A stretch of 64,000 nucleotides of DNA from the NCBI GenBank assembly GCA_014529385.2, contig CM043955.1:138933108-138997107 (forward strand), read 5' to 3'. Position numbers and translations under genes: made by a program. The stretch comes from Adiantum capillus-veneris. Taxonomy: Eukaryota > Streptophyta > Polypodiopsida > Polypodiales > Pteridaceae. Below are positions 37,373 through 47,893 of the stretch, piece after piece (within the stretch, counting starts at the first letter, position 1; each line of letters opens with the position of its first letter). The notes under the pieces are model-generated. The model worked only from the letters and a program-made list of their open reading frames with translations, made no database searches and was not told the DNA's origin.

Positions 37373-37380
37373 TATAAAAG
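37373..37380 (+). promoter_or_regulatory. TATA box upstream of the orphan ORF
   Basis: TATAAAAG lies 109 bases before the ATG of the 171-residue ORF. Spacing allows a transcription start near 37405 and a short leader. Confidence 0.5.
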
Positions 37381-37488
37381 CCAGATGAGACTTATACATA
37401 AACACGTCCAAGGTAATAGTAAGGAGTAATTGTACTCAAGTAATTTACATATCCGTATATTTGCTCCTCAGGTGTGTTAATCCAAAAA

Positions 37489-38004
37489 ATGGCCTACAAT
37501 CGAGAACTGGTTTTTTCCATAGCAACAACACACCTTTATCAATCAGGTGACTCTACTCGGAGAGATACTTTACTACGTTATGAACTTCATCTATTCCCGC
37601 AATTAGGAACCTCTGTTTCCCAGACTAAATGGTGGTCATATCAGAATCGAGTGACTCGTGTAACCCTTTGGGGTCGTGAGCATTTTAGGAACAATGTCAG
37701 ATTGGCGATGGTAAGTGAGGCTCTAGGCCTAGGGCCACAATATTATTACATAGAACATTCATTGAAGCCAGGTTTTGCTGAGCGGTTATACCTGCTAGCC
37801 CAATTCCTTCCACCTCATAAGATCTTTTTGTATCGTAGTTATGGTCATCTATTAAGAGGATATTTTAATAGTACTCCACGCACCCGGGAGTATGGGTTAG
37901 TCTTGGCGACTCGTATCTTGCCTTTAGCAGAGCGTCCAAACACCTGCTTTTACTGCGATAGCTGTTTGTGTGATCATGTAATGGGCGGTTTAATAGAGAT
38001 GTAG
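37489..38004 (+). CDS. Orphan ORF, 171 residues, function unknown
   Basis: An intact frame from ATG 37489 to TAG 38002-38004, in a region where other frames are short. An upstream in-frame start at 37474 adds five residues; the 37489 ATG is chosen because AAAAAATGGC is a better plant start context. The protein is rich in Arg, Tyr and Leu (for example WWSYQNRVTRVTLWGREHF and FLYRSYGHLLRGYF) and ends with a cysteine cluster, CFYCDSCLCDHVM. No signal peptide or clear membrane segment is seen. A TATA box precedes it and a GT/GA microsatellite follows. I do not recognise the family. It could be a gene of an unrecognised mobile element, a viral remnant or a host gene. Confidence 0.4.
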   Translation: MAYNRELVFSIATTHLYQSGDSTRRDTLLRYELHLFPQLGTSVSQTKWWSYQNRVTRVTLWGREHFRNNVRLAMVSEALGLGPQYYYIEHSLKPGFAERLYLLAQFLPPHKIFLYRSYGHLLRGYFNSTPRTREYGLVLATRILPLAERPNTCFYCDSCLCDHVMGGLIEM

Positions 38005-39220
<1,216 letters not shown>

Positions 39221-39735
39221 TCACCCTACACCCATCATCTCAATGCAATGTACAAACCGCTTTGAGGATCGTCTCTTTGTCAGAGCATCTACAAGGTTTT
39301 CATTCGTATAAACCTTGACTATCTCGATGTGCTTGCTAGCCAGTATGTCTCGTATCACACGATACCAGACCTCTATGTGTTTTGGGTTGGAGTGAAACAC
39401 GGGGTTCTTAGCTAACACAATAGCGCTTTGACCATCACAATGCGGCATTGGAGTCTGATAAATGCCATGGTGGCCCACTAGATGAGCTAAACATACAGCT
39501 TCCTTGCTAGCACCAGAAACTACAACATACTCTGCCTCTATGGTGGAAACAAAGTGCAATCCTAGAGACATGATCTCCATGACATGGTTGCTCCAACAAA
39601 TAGGAGACATAGCTAGACATACATCTTTGGCTATACACAACCCACACAATATGCATCCATATAGTAGACTATGGATGTATCAATGTTCCCAAAGCATAAG
39701 AATGATTGTTGTACCCTTAAGGTATCTCAAAATTT
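39221..39735 (-). pseudogene. Ty1/copia RNase H fragment
   Basis: The minus strand encodes LKGTTIILMLWE (RT/RNase H linker), then SLGLHFVSTIEAEYVVVSGASK with the conserved STxEAEY, PHCDGQSAIVLAKNPVFH (DN/DGQSAI..A.NP..H) and HIEVWYRVIRDI, followed by VDALTK. These are the standard blocks of the copia RNase H. The upstream reverse transcriptase is absent; at about 39735 the sequence changes to LINE-like DNA on the other strand, so this is a truncated copy. The frame from 39649 to 39221 is open, but the fragment cannot act alone. Confidence 0.85.
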
Positions 39736-39749
39736 AAAGCTTTTCATGC

Positions 39750-39981
39750 CTCAATAACTCAAACATTATAGAACGGCTCATTGCTTATGTTGCACCCCCT
39801 GCTCGCGTTGCCATAGTAGCCATCACCCTCGTGCTCATCCCCCTTGTCCCTCTTATGCTCTCTACCTTCCCATCCGTCTCCTTGTTGCACCACTACCGTA
39901 AAGCCTTCCCCCACTTCCACTTTGCTACTCGCTATTTGCTGCCCCCACACCTCCTTCCCTACTTGCCTCCCCTCTCTACCT

Positions 39982-40041
<60 letters not shown>

Positions 40042-40840
40042 AATGGGATTTGTTGGAGACGCCATGCACGACAGATTTCGTTGCTGCTAGGGCAACAGAC
40101 ATACCTATGGTACATGTTCTGGTTCGGTACACCCACACCCTCTCGAAGGTAGTTCTATTGCCTCAAGTGAGTGGTGGTTGGCTCCATCAGAGCAGCATGG
40201 AGTATTCAAGACTTTTAAATCAGTGCTTCATTTGCAAATAGATGGGTCATCCGGCGAACGCCTATTCATAGAGGAGGCCTCAACCCTTGTTGTTGACATA
40301 GACTACTAAGGCTGGCCATGTTCAGCAGTCAGAGATGTAGGGAGCACACGCAAGTACCTCGTCTAACACAGGTGCTCAGGTAGAGGAGGGTTGGTAGCAG
40401 GTCCACATTCATCATCGCCAAGAATAGACTCACCAGTTTGGCATCTTTGGTGGTCGGCCTGTATAACAGATCACTAGTAGTGGATTCCCACAGGGAAGCG
40501 TTTTGACCATCTACACCAAGATGAGCTAGCGGATACCCCCTCCACCTTAGCTTCGCCATCAACAACCCCTCCCACTTTGCCTATTGTCCCCACTTCGCTA
40601 CCTCCATCTTCACCTCCTCCATCCACCCGATCAGCCTCTCCCATCCTCCCTGCTTCGTCGCTACCCCTTCCATACCCCGTCGCCAACCTAGGGGATAGGT
40701 CACTCTTTGGCAACTTGGAGGTCTCTTGGCAGTGCATTTGCCATGACCCACTTGGCACAGGAGGAGTATCCCTACCTATGGATGCCCCATTGGTGAGGGG
40801 TCACCTTTTTTTGCAGTCTCTCGTGGGCCGAGCGTTTTGA
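39750..40840 (+). pseudogene. LINE ORF1-like region with CCHC zinc knuckle, broken
   Basis: The plus strand carries stop-interrupted frames typical of plant LINE ORF1. The best evidence is CFICK(stop)MGHPANA at 40224-40265, a CX2CX4HX4-type knuckle with a stop inside and the last Cys replaced. Proline/serine-rich frames follow to 40840. A 56-base C run (39984-40039) interrupts the N-terminal part. The endonuclease of the same element lies downstream at 41410. Confidence 0.5.
39984..40039. repeat. Poly-C run of 56 bases
   Basis: Uninterrupted C on the plus strand (G on the minus). Confidence 0.9.
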
Positions 40841-41409
40841 CATCTATCTTCGTTGGAACTTCTTCTAGGTCTTTACACGCTTTCTTGATGACTCTTCTCC
40901 CGAACTTGAGGTGGCTTGCTTCAAAGTCCATGTACTATTTCTAGCAGCCAAAGGGGCATAGGCCTTGGACACAACTATTGGTTTCTCCTTCCCATTGTGT
41001 GTTAGGATCAAACTGAGTGGACTATGCATACAGTGCTAGACTGGCTCCAGTTTAGGCTCTTGAGTTCTCTCACCACATTAGAGACTTGGGGGTAATAGAC
41101 CTTGCACATACTTTGTGGCCGTTGGCCAAATTATCTGTGGCCCCACCAACTACAAGAAGATGTAGGCACATAGTGGTACACTTTTTGTAGACACTCAGAG
41201 TGCAACCTTCTATGTATATGTTCATGAGGACTCTTGGACAAAAGATGTAGCTCTATAGACTGCATACGATGCTTGGGTATGGGTCCAAAAGACACTTTAG
41301 ATATGGCTCTCTTGAGGTCACGTGGATGCAGATTACTCCCCATGCAAACCTACCTCAAAGATTGTGAGATTGGTTGCGATGGAAGCATTGGCTTTCTCTC
41401 ACTGACCTC

Positions 41410-41583
41410 ATGAGGATAGTCTCATGGAATGTGCACGTGCTAGGTGGACCCTATGAGGATAGTCTTATAGAATGTGCAGGGGCTAGGTGGACCCCCATGA
41501 GGATAGTCTCATGGAATGTGCAAGGGCTAGGTGGACCCCATGAGGATAGTCTCATGGAATGTGCAGGGGCTAGGTGGACCCCA
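41410..41583 (+). repeat. 43/44-bp tandem array, four units, at the start of the LINE endonuclease
   Basis: ATGAGGATAGTCT(C/T)AT(G/A)GA begins at 41410, 41453, 41497 and 41540. Spacings are 43, 44 and 43, so successive units fall in different reading frames. Confidence 0.95.
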
Positions 41584-42296
41584 GTTTCTACATCAGATAG
41601 GTCGACTTAGACAGGGGCTCGAGAGATGCCTTGTGGGTGGAGTGATTGATATGATTATGCTCTAGGAGCATGACTTGTGTGAGAGGCATATCAAGCGCTG
41701 TGGAAAAAAATTGTGTGGTTGTTATGAGACCTTTTGGACCTGCTGACATTCAGGAAAGTGTATGTCTGAATATATGCAGATTCATGATAATAGGCCATTG
41801 TCGACAAAGGCATCAGTGTGCCAGGAAGGGCCTAGTGTGTCACTATGTAGATACATGGCACGAGAATTTTTTTGTCACATTTGGCAGAGTCCCTACCTCC
41901 TGTAGAGCAGTGGTGCATTGGGGGATTTCAACATGCTTGAGGACCCCTAAGATAGGATTGGGGATAGTCATGTTATTGTACATGAGGTTGAGTTGGCTAC
42001 TTCGGAACAACTAAGTATGACATTGAAGATCTTCTATTTATGGCAGCATGCTAGCTTTACGCAACCATCAGATAGCCCCTTTTTTTCTCCATCTAATCGT
42101 AGAGTAGGCGGAGTGAATCTATCCATGCTAGAATGCTTCTATGCTAGTGATCACTTATGTGACTTGGGTAGTTCAGTATGCATTTTTGGCAGGGAATACT
42201 TTCTCTAATCACACACCAATGATTCTTACTCTTTTCGATAGGCCTATGACTTGCAGTGTTATGTTACGCATCACTGAGAGGATTTTGCTAGATACA
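41410..42296 (+). pseudogene. LINE ORF2 endonuclease domain, broken
   Basis: The frame starts MRIVSWNV.GLGG, the usual N terminus of plant LINE apurinic-type endonucleases, here amplified in a short tandem array (41410-41583). Downstream, GDFNMLEDP (about 41920-41945) is the GDFN catalytic block and ASDHLCDLGS (about 42143-42170) corresponds to the C-terminal SDH region. Stops and shifts separate the blocks. The reverse transcriptase is not present: the sequence ends at the LTR-like edge at 42297, so the LINE was probably cut by a copia-type element. Confidence 0.75.
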
Positions 42297-42451
42297 TGTT
42301 GGGGTAAAGGTGGCATGTGCCTTGCCCCAAGATGGAGGTTCAATGTTCGTCGCCCACACTGACCGCACTAACCCACTAAATTATTATTTATATACATAGA
42401 AGAATAAGGAGTGAGTGTTGCTTTAGGCCACTCTCCTCCACCCCACTCCGT

Positions 42452-42527
<76 letters not shown>

Positions 42528-42540
42528 ACAAGCACCGGTT
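42297..42540 (+). repeat. LTR-like segment, left copy (element D)
   Basis: It begins TGTTGGGGTAAAGG and contains ATGTGCCTTGCCCC, a TATATACATAGAA block, AATAAGGAGTGAGT and a long CT array (42454-42525). The same order occurs at 54458-54715, diverged by perhaps 15-20%. This fits the 5' LTR of a copia-type element whose inside was later entered by element B. No tRNA-Met primer site was seen after it, so the right edge is uncertain. Confidence 0.6.
42454..42525. repeat. (CT)n microsatellite
   Basis: About 36 CT units inside the left LTR-like segment of element D. Confidence 0.95.
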
Positions 42541-43199
42541 TCGTGCATCCCTCACGGCGGTAGCCTTGCCCACTCTTGACGATGGAGAGATCAAGAAATC
42601 TTGGAAGCTTTGTGAGAACACAATGGGAGATTATGAGCTTAGTTGAGAGTGATGTATGCTCTTGTGGAAGTTTAAAAGAGAATGTGGAAGATAGTGTGTA
42701 GGTGAAGATGATACCCTAAAAATTGTGTGTGCAGTAGCACTTTGTTACATACCTTTTTCTCCTTGTAGAATGCAGAGCTAAAATTTTGTTCATGCAGCCC
42801 CTCTGTTTTGATGCAGTCAACAATTTTGCAACATAAATCTTTTGCAAATTCTTCACCGATTTGTTGATATTCAACTCAAATTGACTGTATAGAGAAAGTT
42901 TAGGATTTTTGTTTTGTGTAGTGAGTGTGATGCACTTTTGAAAGCACGACAGGTGCTAACTGCATAAATTTTGAGATTGAAGATGCAGTTTAAGCTTGTG
43001 CAAAGCATGAGGTTTGAGGTTTTTTGGTAGATTTGAGTAATAAAGTGCGGAGGCATTTACATAGCCTTGCAGTGGTCTCTTGAGAGATGCAGTTTCTCGA
43101 GCACACACTTGCTCGAAGGCGGAGTCTTTAGCATTCGAACTACAATTGGACCTTCTTTTGTGCAAGTTTTGGCATATAGATTGTCTCACCATGCTCTGT
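42541..43199. other. Internal DNA of element D left of the element B insertion
   Basis: No recognisable gene. Inferred to be leader and possibly early gag of the copia-type element D, from its position between the left LTR-like segment and element B. Confidence 0.35.
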
Positions 43200-43204
43200 G
43201 CATA
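43200..43204. repeat. Probable target duplication of element B (left, GCATA)
   Basis: GCATA left of the LTR compares with ACATA at 52126-52130 on the right. Four of five bases agree. Confidence 0.65.
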
Positions 43205-43449
43205 TGTGCGCTCCTTGCCGCACTGTCGAAGCAAGGGACTTGCTGATACACCGTGTGCGAGCCACAAATGGCTCCAAGCACACAACAAGCCTAAACTAGC
43301 AAGCTCAAGAAAGCAAAGGGTGTGTCACTCACCGCTCTACGCTCGCCTTCGTGGTGGATTCCTCGCCGCGATGAAGAAGAAGCTGCAGTCGTGCCGCGCT
43401 CAACCGCTTCGCCGCCGTCGTGCCTTCGTAATGCTCGATCGCACACACA

Positions 43450-43489
<40 letters not shown>

Positions 43490-43782
43490 AGGAGGTGAAG
43501 AAGAAGAAGATGGAGATGGAGATGGAGCAAGAGCACTCTTCTATTGCACAAATGAGAGAATGAGTAAAAATTAGGTTTAGTTGGCTTTTATATGAGCTCA
43601 CCCCATTCACACTTGGGCGCCCATGCTTAGCCAACTAATCCCTTGAATGTCCCAGTTAGAGTGCGCCTCTCATCGGCGATCACTCTTACCCTTTTCCTAT
43701 TGGTCCGACAAGCCCGGTACCTGACTCTACATAATACAACGTTTATAGATCATAGGGTGTCCGTGTGCCGTGAGGGTTAACA
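43205..43782 (-). repeat. 3' LTR of element B (578 bp)
   Basis: TGTGCGCTCC...GGGTTAACA. It carries a CT/CA array near 43447-43490 and a minus-strand TATA box at 43585-43593. Nearly identical to 51524-52125. Confidence 0.95.
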
Positions 43783-43796
43783 TGCCCCCCTTCCTG
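43783..43796 (-). other. Polypurine tract of element B
   Basis: The minus strand reads TCAGGAAGGGGGGCA immediately before the 3' LTR. Confidence 0.9.
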
Positions 43797-45415
43797 ATGT
43801 AGATTCCGTCCTCGGAAGCTATTGAGTTGAAGCTGGTTCGTCGAGGTGGAAGAGCATTTGAGATGAATGTCCTTAGCCTTCTTCAGTCACTGCAAAATCA
43901 AACAACATTGGCACAGTAATTGCATTCTCTTAAAAAGCATATGCAGTTTAGGTAGACAAATTGATTGGTAAAAGAATTTCAAACAATTTGTTAGCAATGA
44001 ACATTAAATTGCAATGTAATCAAATGCATAAACAGATGTAAAGGTAAAAAATTAAACAAGTCTGGGGTCGCTAATTTGACGGTCGAAAGGCACTAGAGAT
44101 CGAATATTAATACCATGGGTAAGCTTCTTAATTTTCAGTGGTCAATTAAGTTGTTTAATCGCGAGAGCCAAGTATTCATGTTCGAGGGCTGACTAGAGGC
44201 TATATCTAGAAGACCTTGTAGTTAAGCTACCATAAAAGGAATTTCTCATGAAATCATCGCCTGACTGATTACTTTTTCTTTGACCCCCCAAAGTCTTTTC
44301 ACATTGATTCAATTATGATGTGTGTGCTTATTTTGTATGCCTTGGGTTTTTTGCTTTTCAAGGAAAAGCACCCACACTGGGAACCTCTAGGGCTCTAGTA
44401 CCATAGGCGATACATGTGAGTGAAGTACCAATTCAAGCAGGGATTTCTCTTCCAGCTTAAAATTTTACATTGTGGCACTTTGATTTTTTGTTTGTTCATT
44501 TTCAACATTTTAATTTTGTAACTTTGGGGGGTCATATAACACTGTTACCCTCCCCAGGCTCATCACATTAGTAAACTCCCTTTATAATGCTTAAGCTAAA
44601 GGTCACTAGGGTTAAGCCCACTAGAAAGCCCTAGTACATTTCACACAATGCTGCCTAAATCGGATTAAGAACCTAAGTAACCATTGCTTATTAGGAAGGC
44701 ATTCCCCATGGTAAAAAGAGAAGATTTCTAATACCTAGCTTGGTCAAACTAGCTTAGTCAGACTGCTTGATTTTTACACCTAGACAAGTGATTATGACAA
44801 AACATTACATTGAATTAAATGTTTGATACTAAGCCAATGCGCTGAATATTATGCTACCAATCACAATCAAAGCAGACAAACATGGATGCAAAAAGATAAG
44901 GGCAATGCTAATGGTCATAAAACACCTGTTTGTGTCGATGGTCGCGCTTGATTTGAAGTGTGAACGAGAGAAAGGTTCCATGAAGGTCCAAATCCTATCA
45001 ATAGCAACACGCTCCTGTACACACTAGGAAACAAAAGGAATACCTCCAGGAGGCACATTAGTGGAAAAAGAGAACTTTGCTAATCACTCAACTCTAAAAC
45101 AGAAACACTCCTATCGTACTAATCTTACCTACCCTCCATCACTCAAGTGATGAGGATCAAAGGTGTTTTATGGCATAGGTTTCTGTTTCACTGTACCAGA
45201 TGTGACATGTGTAGGTCTGAGTCAATGTTTTGACTTTTAATGTGCATACTCGTTTGCTAATTGCTCTTGCTCTTTATTATTTTTTTGTTTTTAGTGAGTA
45301 TAAAGCTTTATATGTACATTCCCTAAGATTGGAATAGAGAGGTCAGGGAGGAAGGTTGAGAGGGAAACAAATGAATGATGACTGTCAGCAAACACTCCCC
45401 CCTTCCTTGGGTAGA
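43797..45415. other. 3' untranslated internal DNA of element B
   Basis: No coding region seen. It matches 5321-6954 of element A closely, including TTTTGCTTTTCAAGGAAAAGC and the GACCCCCCAAAG blocks. Conservation over 1.6 kb between copies of different age may reflect shared recent ancestry, or a packaging or processing role. Confidence 0.7.
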
Positions 45416-45754
45416 TCATACCGTTTGAAATGAGCTTGCCACCCTTTGAAACCAATTGTTCCAGTTGGTAATAGGTGACGATTTTTGCCAGTAGTTTTCT
45501 ATTACCCTAGGTGCCTCGTCAAGTTGCAAGGGTGGTAAGGTACTCTCCCAGGATCGAACTTGAAGTGGTTCATCAGGTGATTCTTGAACACTGGGAGGTG
45601 TGGATTCTTTTGTAGCTTCATGGAGGTCCACTACTATAGATGGAGGCTGTGTAGAAGCTTTTACCTCTATGGATGTATTACATGAGGAGCTAGAAGCTTC
45701 ATGGGACTCCCCCCTTCCTGAGCTAGGTGGAACAAATCGTTCTTTCTTTGGTAC
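45416..45754 (-). CDS. In-frame extension after the stop of the element B protease ORF
   Basis: After the TGA at 45755-45757 the same frame stays open for about 112 codons to a stop at 45416. It encodes a Ser/Pro-rich start (VPKKERFVPPSSGRGE) and an end with NYWQKSSPITNWNNWFQR. Element A has the same open extension (6955-7293) after a TAA at the identical position. No domain is recognised. It could be expressed only by stop readthrough, or be the remains of a longer polyprotein. Confidence 0.4.
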   Translation of the reverse strand, partial: VPKKERFVPPSSGRGESHEASSSSCNTSIEVKASTQPPSIVVDLHEATKESTPPSVQESPDEPLQVRSWESTLPPLQLDEAPRVIENYWQKSSPITNWNNWFQRVASSFQTV

Positions 45755-47893
45755 TCAAACTAGCTCGGGAGCGGGTGTGTAGCATTCTGTGATTTTTTTC
45801 TTTCCACGATCATTGATTCGTTTTGGAGCTACGGGATTGGGCTCACTTGGGTCAGGTGATAGGTAAGAGCACAATCTACGTTTTGGCACCCAGATTTGAT
45901 CATTTCCTTGATAGTAGCCTTGGGCTTCCAATAGTCGTTTAGGGATCCATCGCAACATTTTCTTACTTTTCTTGGAGCGAGTGGTACGTTTCTTACAAGG
46001 CTTCTGTTTTTTAGCACTAGCTATGGTCACTAAGGAAGCTTTAGGGACCCACTTGTATGTTTTCTTCGTTACATTAGGATGAGTCTTGTCGGAAGCGATA
46101 TGCATTGCTTGTAGCATATTTAAGGGTACAGGCATTTCATCCCCCTCAGGTGTTACCCAGGTCGTCCCCCTATTGCCCCAAGTGTCTATGGTTGCTGCTA
46201 GGTGGACCCAATCCACATTGTCCGACTCAGTCATCCCAGGTAGGATATCCATATAAGGAGAATCTTGGCCAATGTCTGTATCCTTCTTACAAGTGTAACA
46301 ATATTGTAGTGGGGCCGAGTGAACTGTGGTGTCAGAGTGATGATCAATAATGGTTTTACTCCCTAAGGGGTGTACCTTACCAGTCACCAAATCCACTCTA
46401 AGGACAGAGTCTTGGAATTGCAAATAGACATGATTTTTAGACCAATCATGAACCATTTGTGCTTCCCTCATGAATGGTCGTCCTAAAATCATTTCATATG
46501 ACATAAGGTGTTTAGAGAAATCCATTACAATGAACGTATGTCGTACCTTGTGTCCTAGAACTTTGATCTTAAGATCCTTGAGCATCCCCATAGGTTTGGC
46601 TATGGTACCATTTGCCATCTTTACCACAATGTTAGTAACACTGAGGCGGGGTTTTCCCATGGATTCCCAACAATCTTTTGTAGCGATGCTAACTCCCGCA
46701 CCACCATCAAGAATTCCCTTTATAGTTAATCCCTTGGTAGTGATGGGTAGGGTCGCATTAGACTCGTCGCCTTCAAAATACTGCCCTAATTCGTTAATGG
46801 GTACCTCGATCACAGACTCGTGTCCATCTAAGTCAAGTGATTGCACATGATTTTCCTCATCAATCATAATCGAGTCAGGCCTATTTGGTTGCGCAAACTG
46901 CGGTAATCCCGTTCGTAGCTCTCCGTTAAGGAATGCTCGAAGTGCAAGGAATAACTCAGGATCTCCATACAGCTTTGCTATGATCGTGGTTCGGACCTCA
47001 GAAGACATGAAGTCCACTAGTTTGGCAACATTCATTGGCGTTTTGCAGGGTGTAGGTCCTTGACTAGGAACTGGTGAGGATGGAATCTCATATTCCTCAA
47101 TGGGATCAGGTATTCCTTCGTTAAACATCCTTTCCAACAAGAAGGGTGTATGCTCACTTTCTGATGTCCCGTCCTCACTCCCTTCTTGGATGATACTAGA
47201 TATGGCTAACGGTCTATGGTTCATGTGGGGTGGATGAACTTGCGTGGGAAACACTGTGTCATGAATTTTGACATGCATGGGTTCTGGTTCTAGTTTCCTT
47301 TGAGTCTCCTCCACTAAACCTCTTAGATGTTTCACCTGCTCAATCTCGTCTACTGGGTTTGGGTACGTCCGAATCTTCTTCTTTCGATTCTTCCCTTTTT
47401 GCCCCTGCGGTTTATCTTGGGGGTCTTGGATTGGATTTGGAAACACTTGTGGTGTTTTCAGAGGCTCTTTATGGTTTTCTCTTATTCGGTTTTCATTTGG
47501 TTCCATGTTACGGTTTTCTTTGTCGGTCTTTCCCTTTGTGGTATTGGTTCTAGTCTCCATTGTCTCGATTGAATCTGAATCATCCTCGAGGTCATTCATA
47601 TACACGGGGTCATCTCCTATTCCTATGTTTGTTTTGGAACTTGGCTTTGAATTTTCCGTATTTTGCGACTTATTTCTTCGTGTCTTCTTTTTCTTTGCTT
47701 GGATAACTGATGCGGTATCTCTCTCTTGGAGGATATGGCCTGGCCCTTGAAGCATGGACCGTGTAATCGCATAAGCGGGTGCGACGGGTGGTATTGGCGA
47801 CGTCACACTAGCAATTTCGACCAAATTTAGGGGTGTGATTTTAGGCGCATTTGGGTTATAGGGGCATTGGGAAATCAAGTGATCTATGCACAA
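45755..47893 (-). CDS. Element B second ORF: retroviral-type aspartic protease region, 712 residues
   Basis: The first residues finish a zinc knuckle begun in gag (CIDHLISQC). A basic, Lys/Asn-rich linker follows to about residue 250. The protease is near residues 375-500: ILDGGAGVSI holds the catalytic Asp (about 392) in a DGG rather than DTG/DSG setting, and EMILGRPF is the C-terminal hydrophobic-hydrophobic-Gly block. The tail (about 540-712) is rich in Lys/Arg and has two WVPK motifs. The ORF overlaps gag by 10 nt in another frame; a one-base loss relative to element A explains this. A Gag-processing role in the virus-like particle is expected from the family. Confidence 0.85.
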   Translation of the reverse strand: MCIDHLISQCPYNPNAPKITPLNLVEIASVTSPIPPVAPAYAITRSMLQGPGHILQERDTASVIQAKKKKTRRNKSQNTENSKPSSKTNIGIGDDPVYMNDLEDDSDSIETMETRTNTTKGKTDKENRNMEPNENRIRENHKEPLKTPQVFPNPIQDPQDKPQGQKGKNRKKKIRTYPNPVDEIEQVKHLRGLVEETQRKLEPEPMHVKIHDTVFPTQVHPPHMNHRPLAISSIIQEGSEDGTSESEHTPFLLERMFNEGIPDPIEEYEIPSSPVPSQGPTPCKTPMNVAKLVDFMSSEVRTTIIAKLYGDPELFLALRAFLNGELRTGLPQFAQPNRPDSIMIDEENHVQSLDLDGHESVIEVPINELGQYFEGDESNATLPITTKGLTIKGILDGGAGVSIATKDCWESMGKPRLSVTNIVVKMANGTIAKPMGMLKDLKIKVLGHKVRHTFIVMDFSKHLMSYEMILGRPFMREAQMVHDWSKNHVYLQFQDSVLRVDLVTGKVHPLGSKTIIDHHSDTTVHSAPLQYCYTCKKDTDIGQDSPYMDILPGMTESDNVDWVHLAATIDTWGNRGTTWVTPEGDEMPVPLNMLQAMHIASDKTHPNVTKKTYKWVPKASLVTIASAKKQKPCKKRTTRSKKSKKMLRWIPKRLLEAQGYYQGNDQIWVPKRRLCSYLSPDPSEPNPVAPKRINDRGKKKITECYTPAPELV

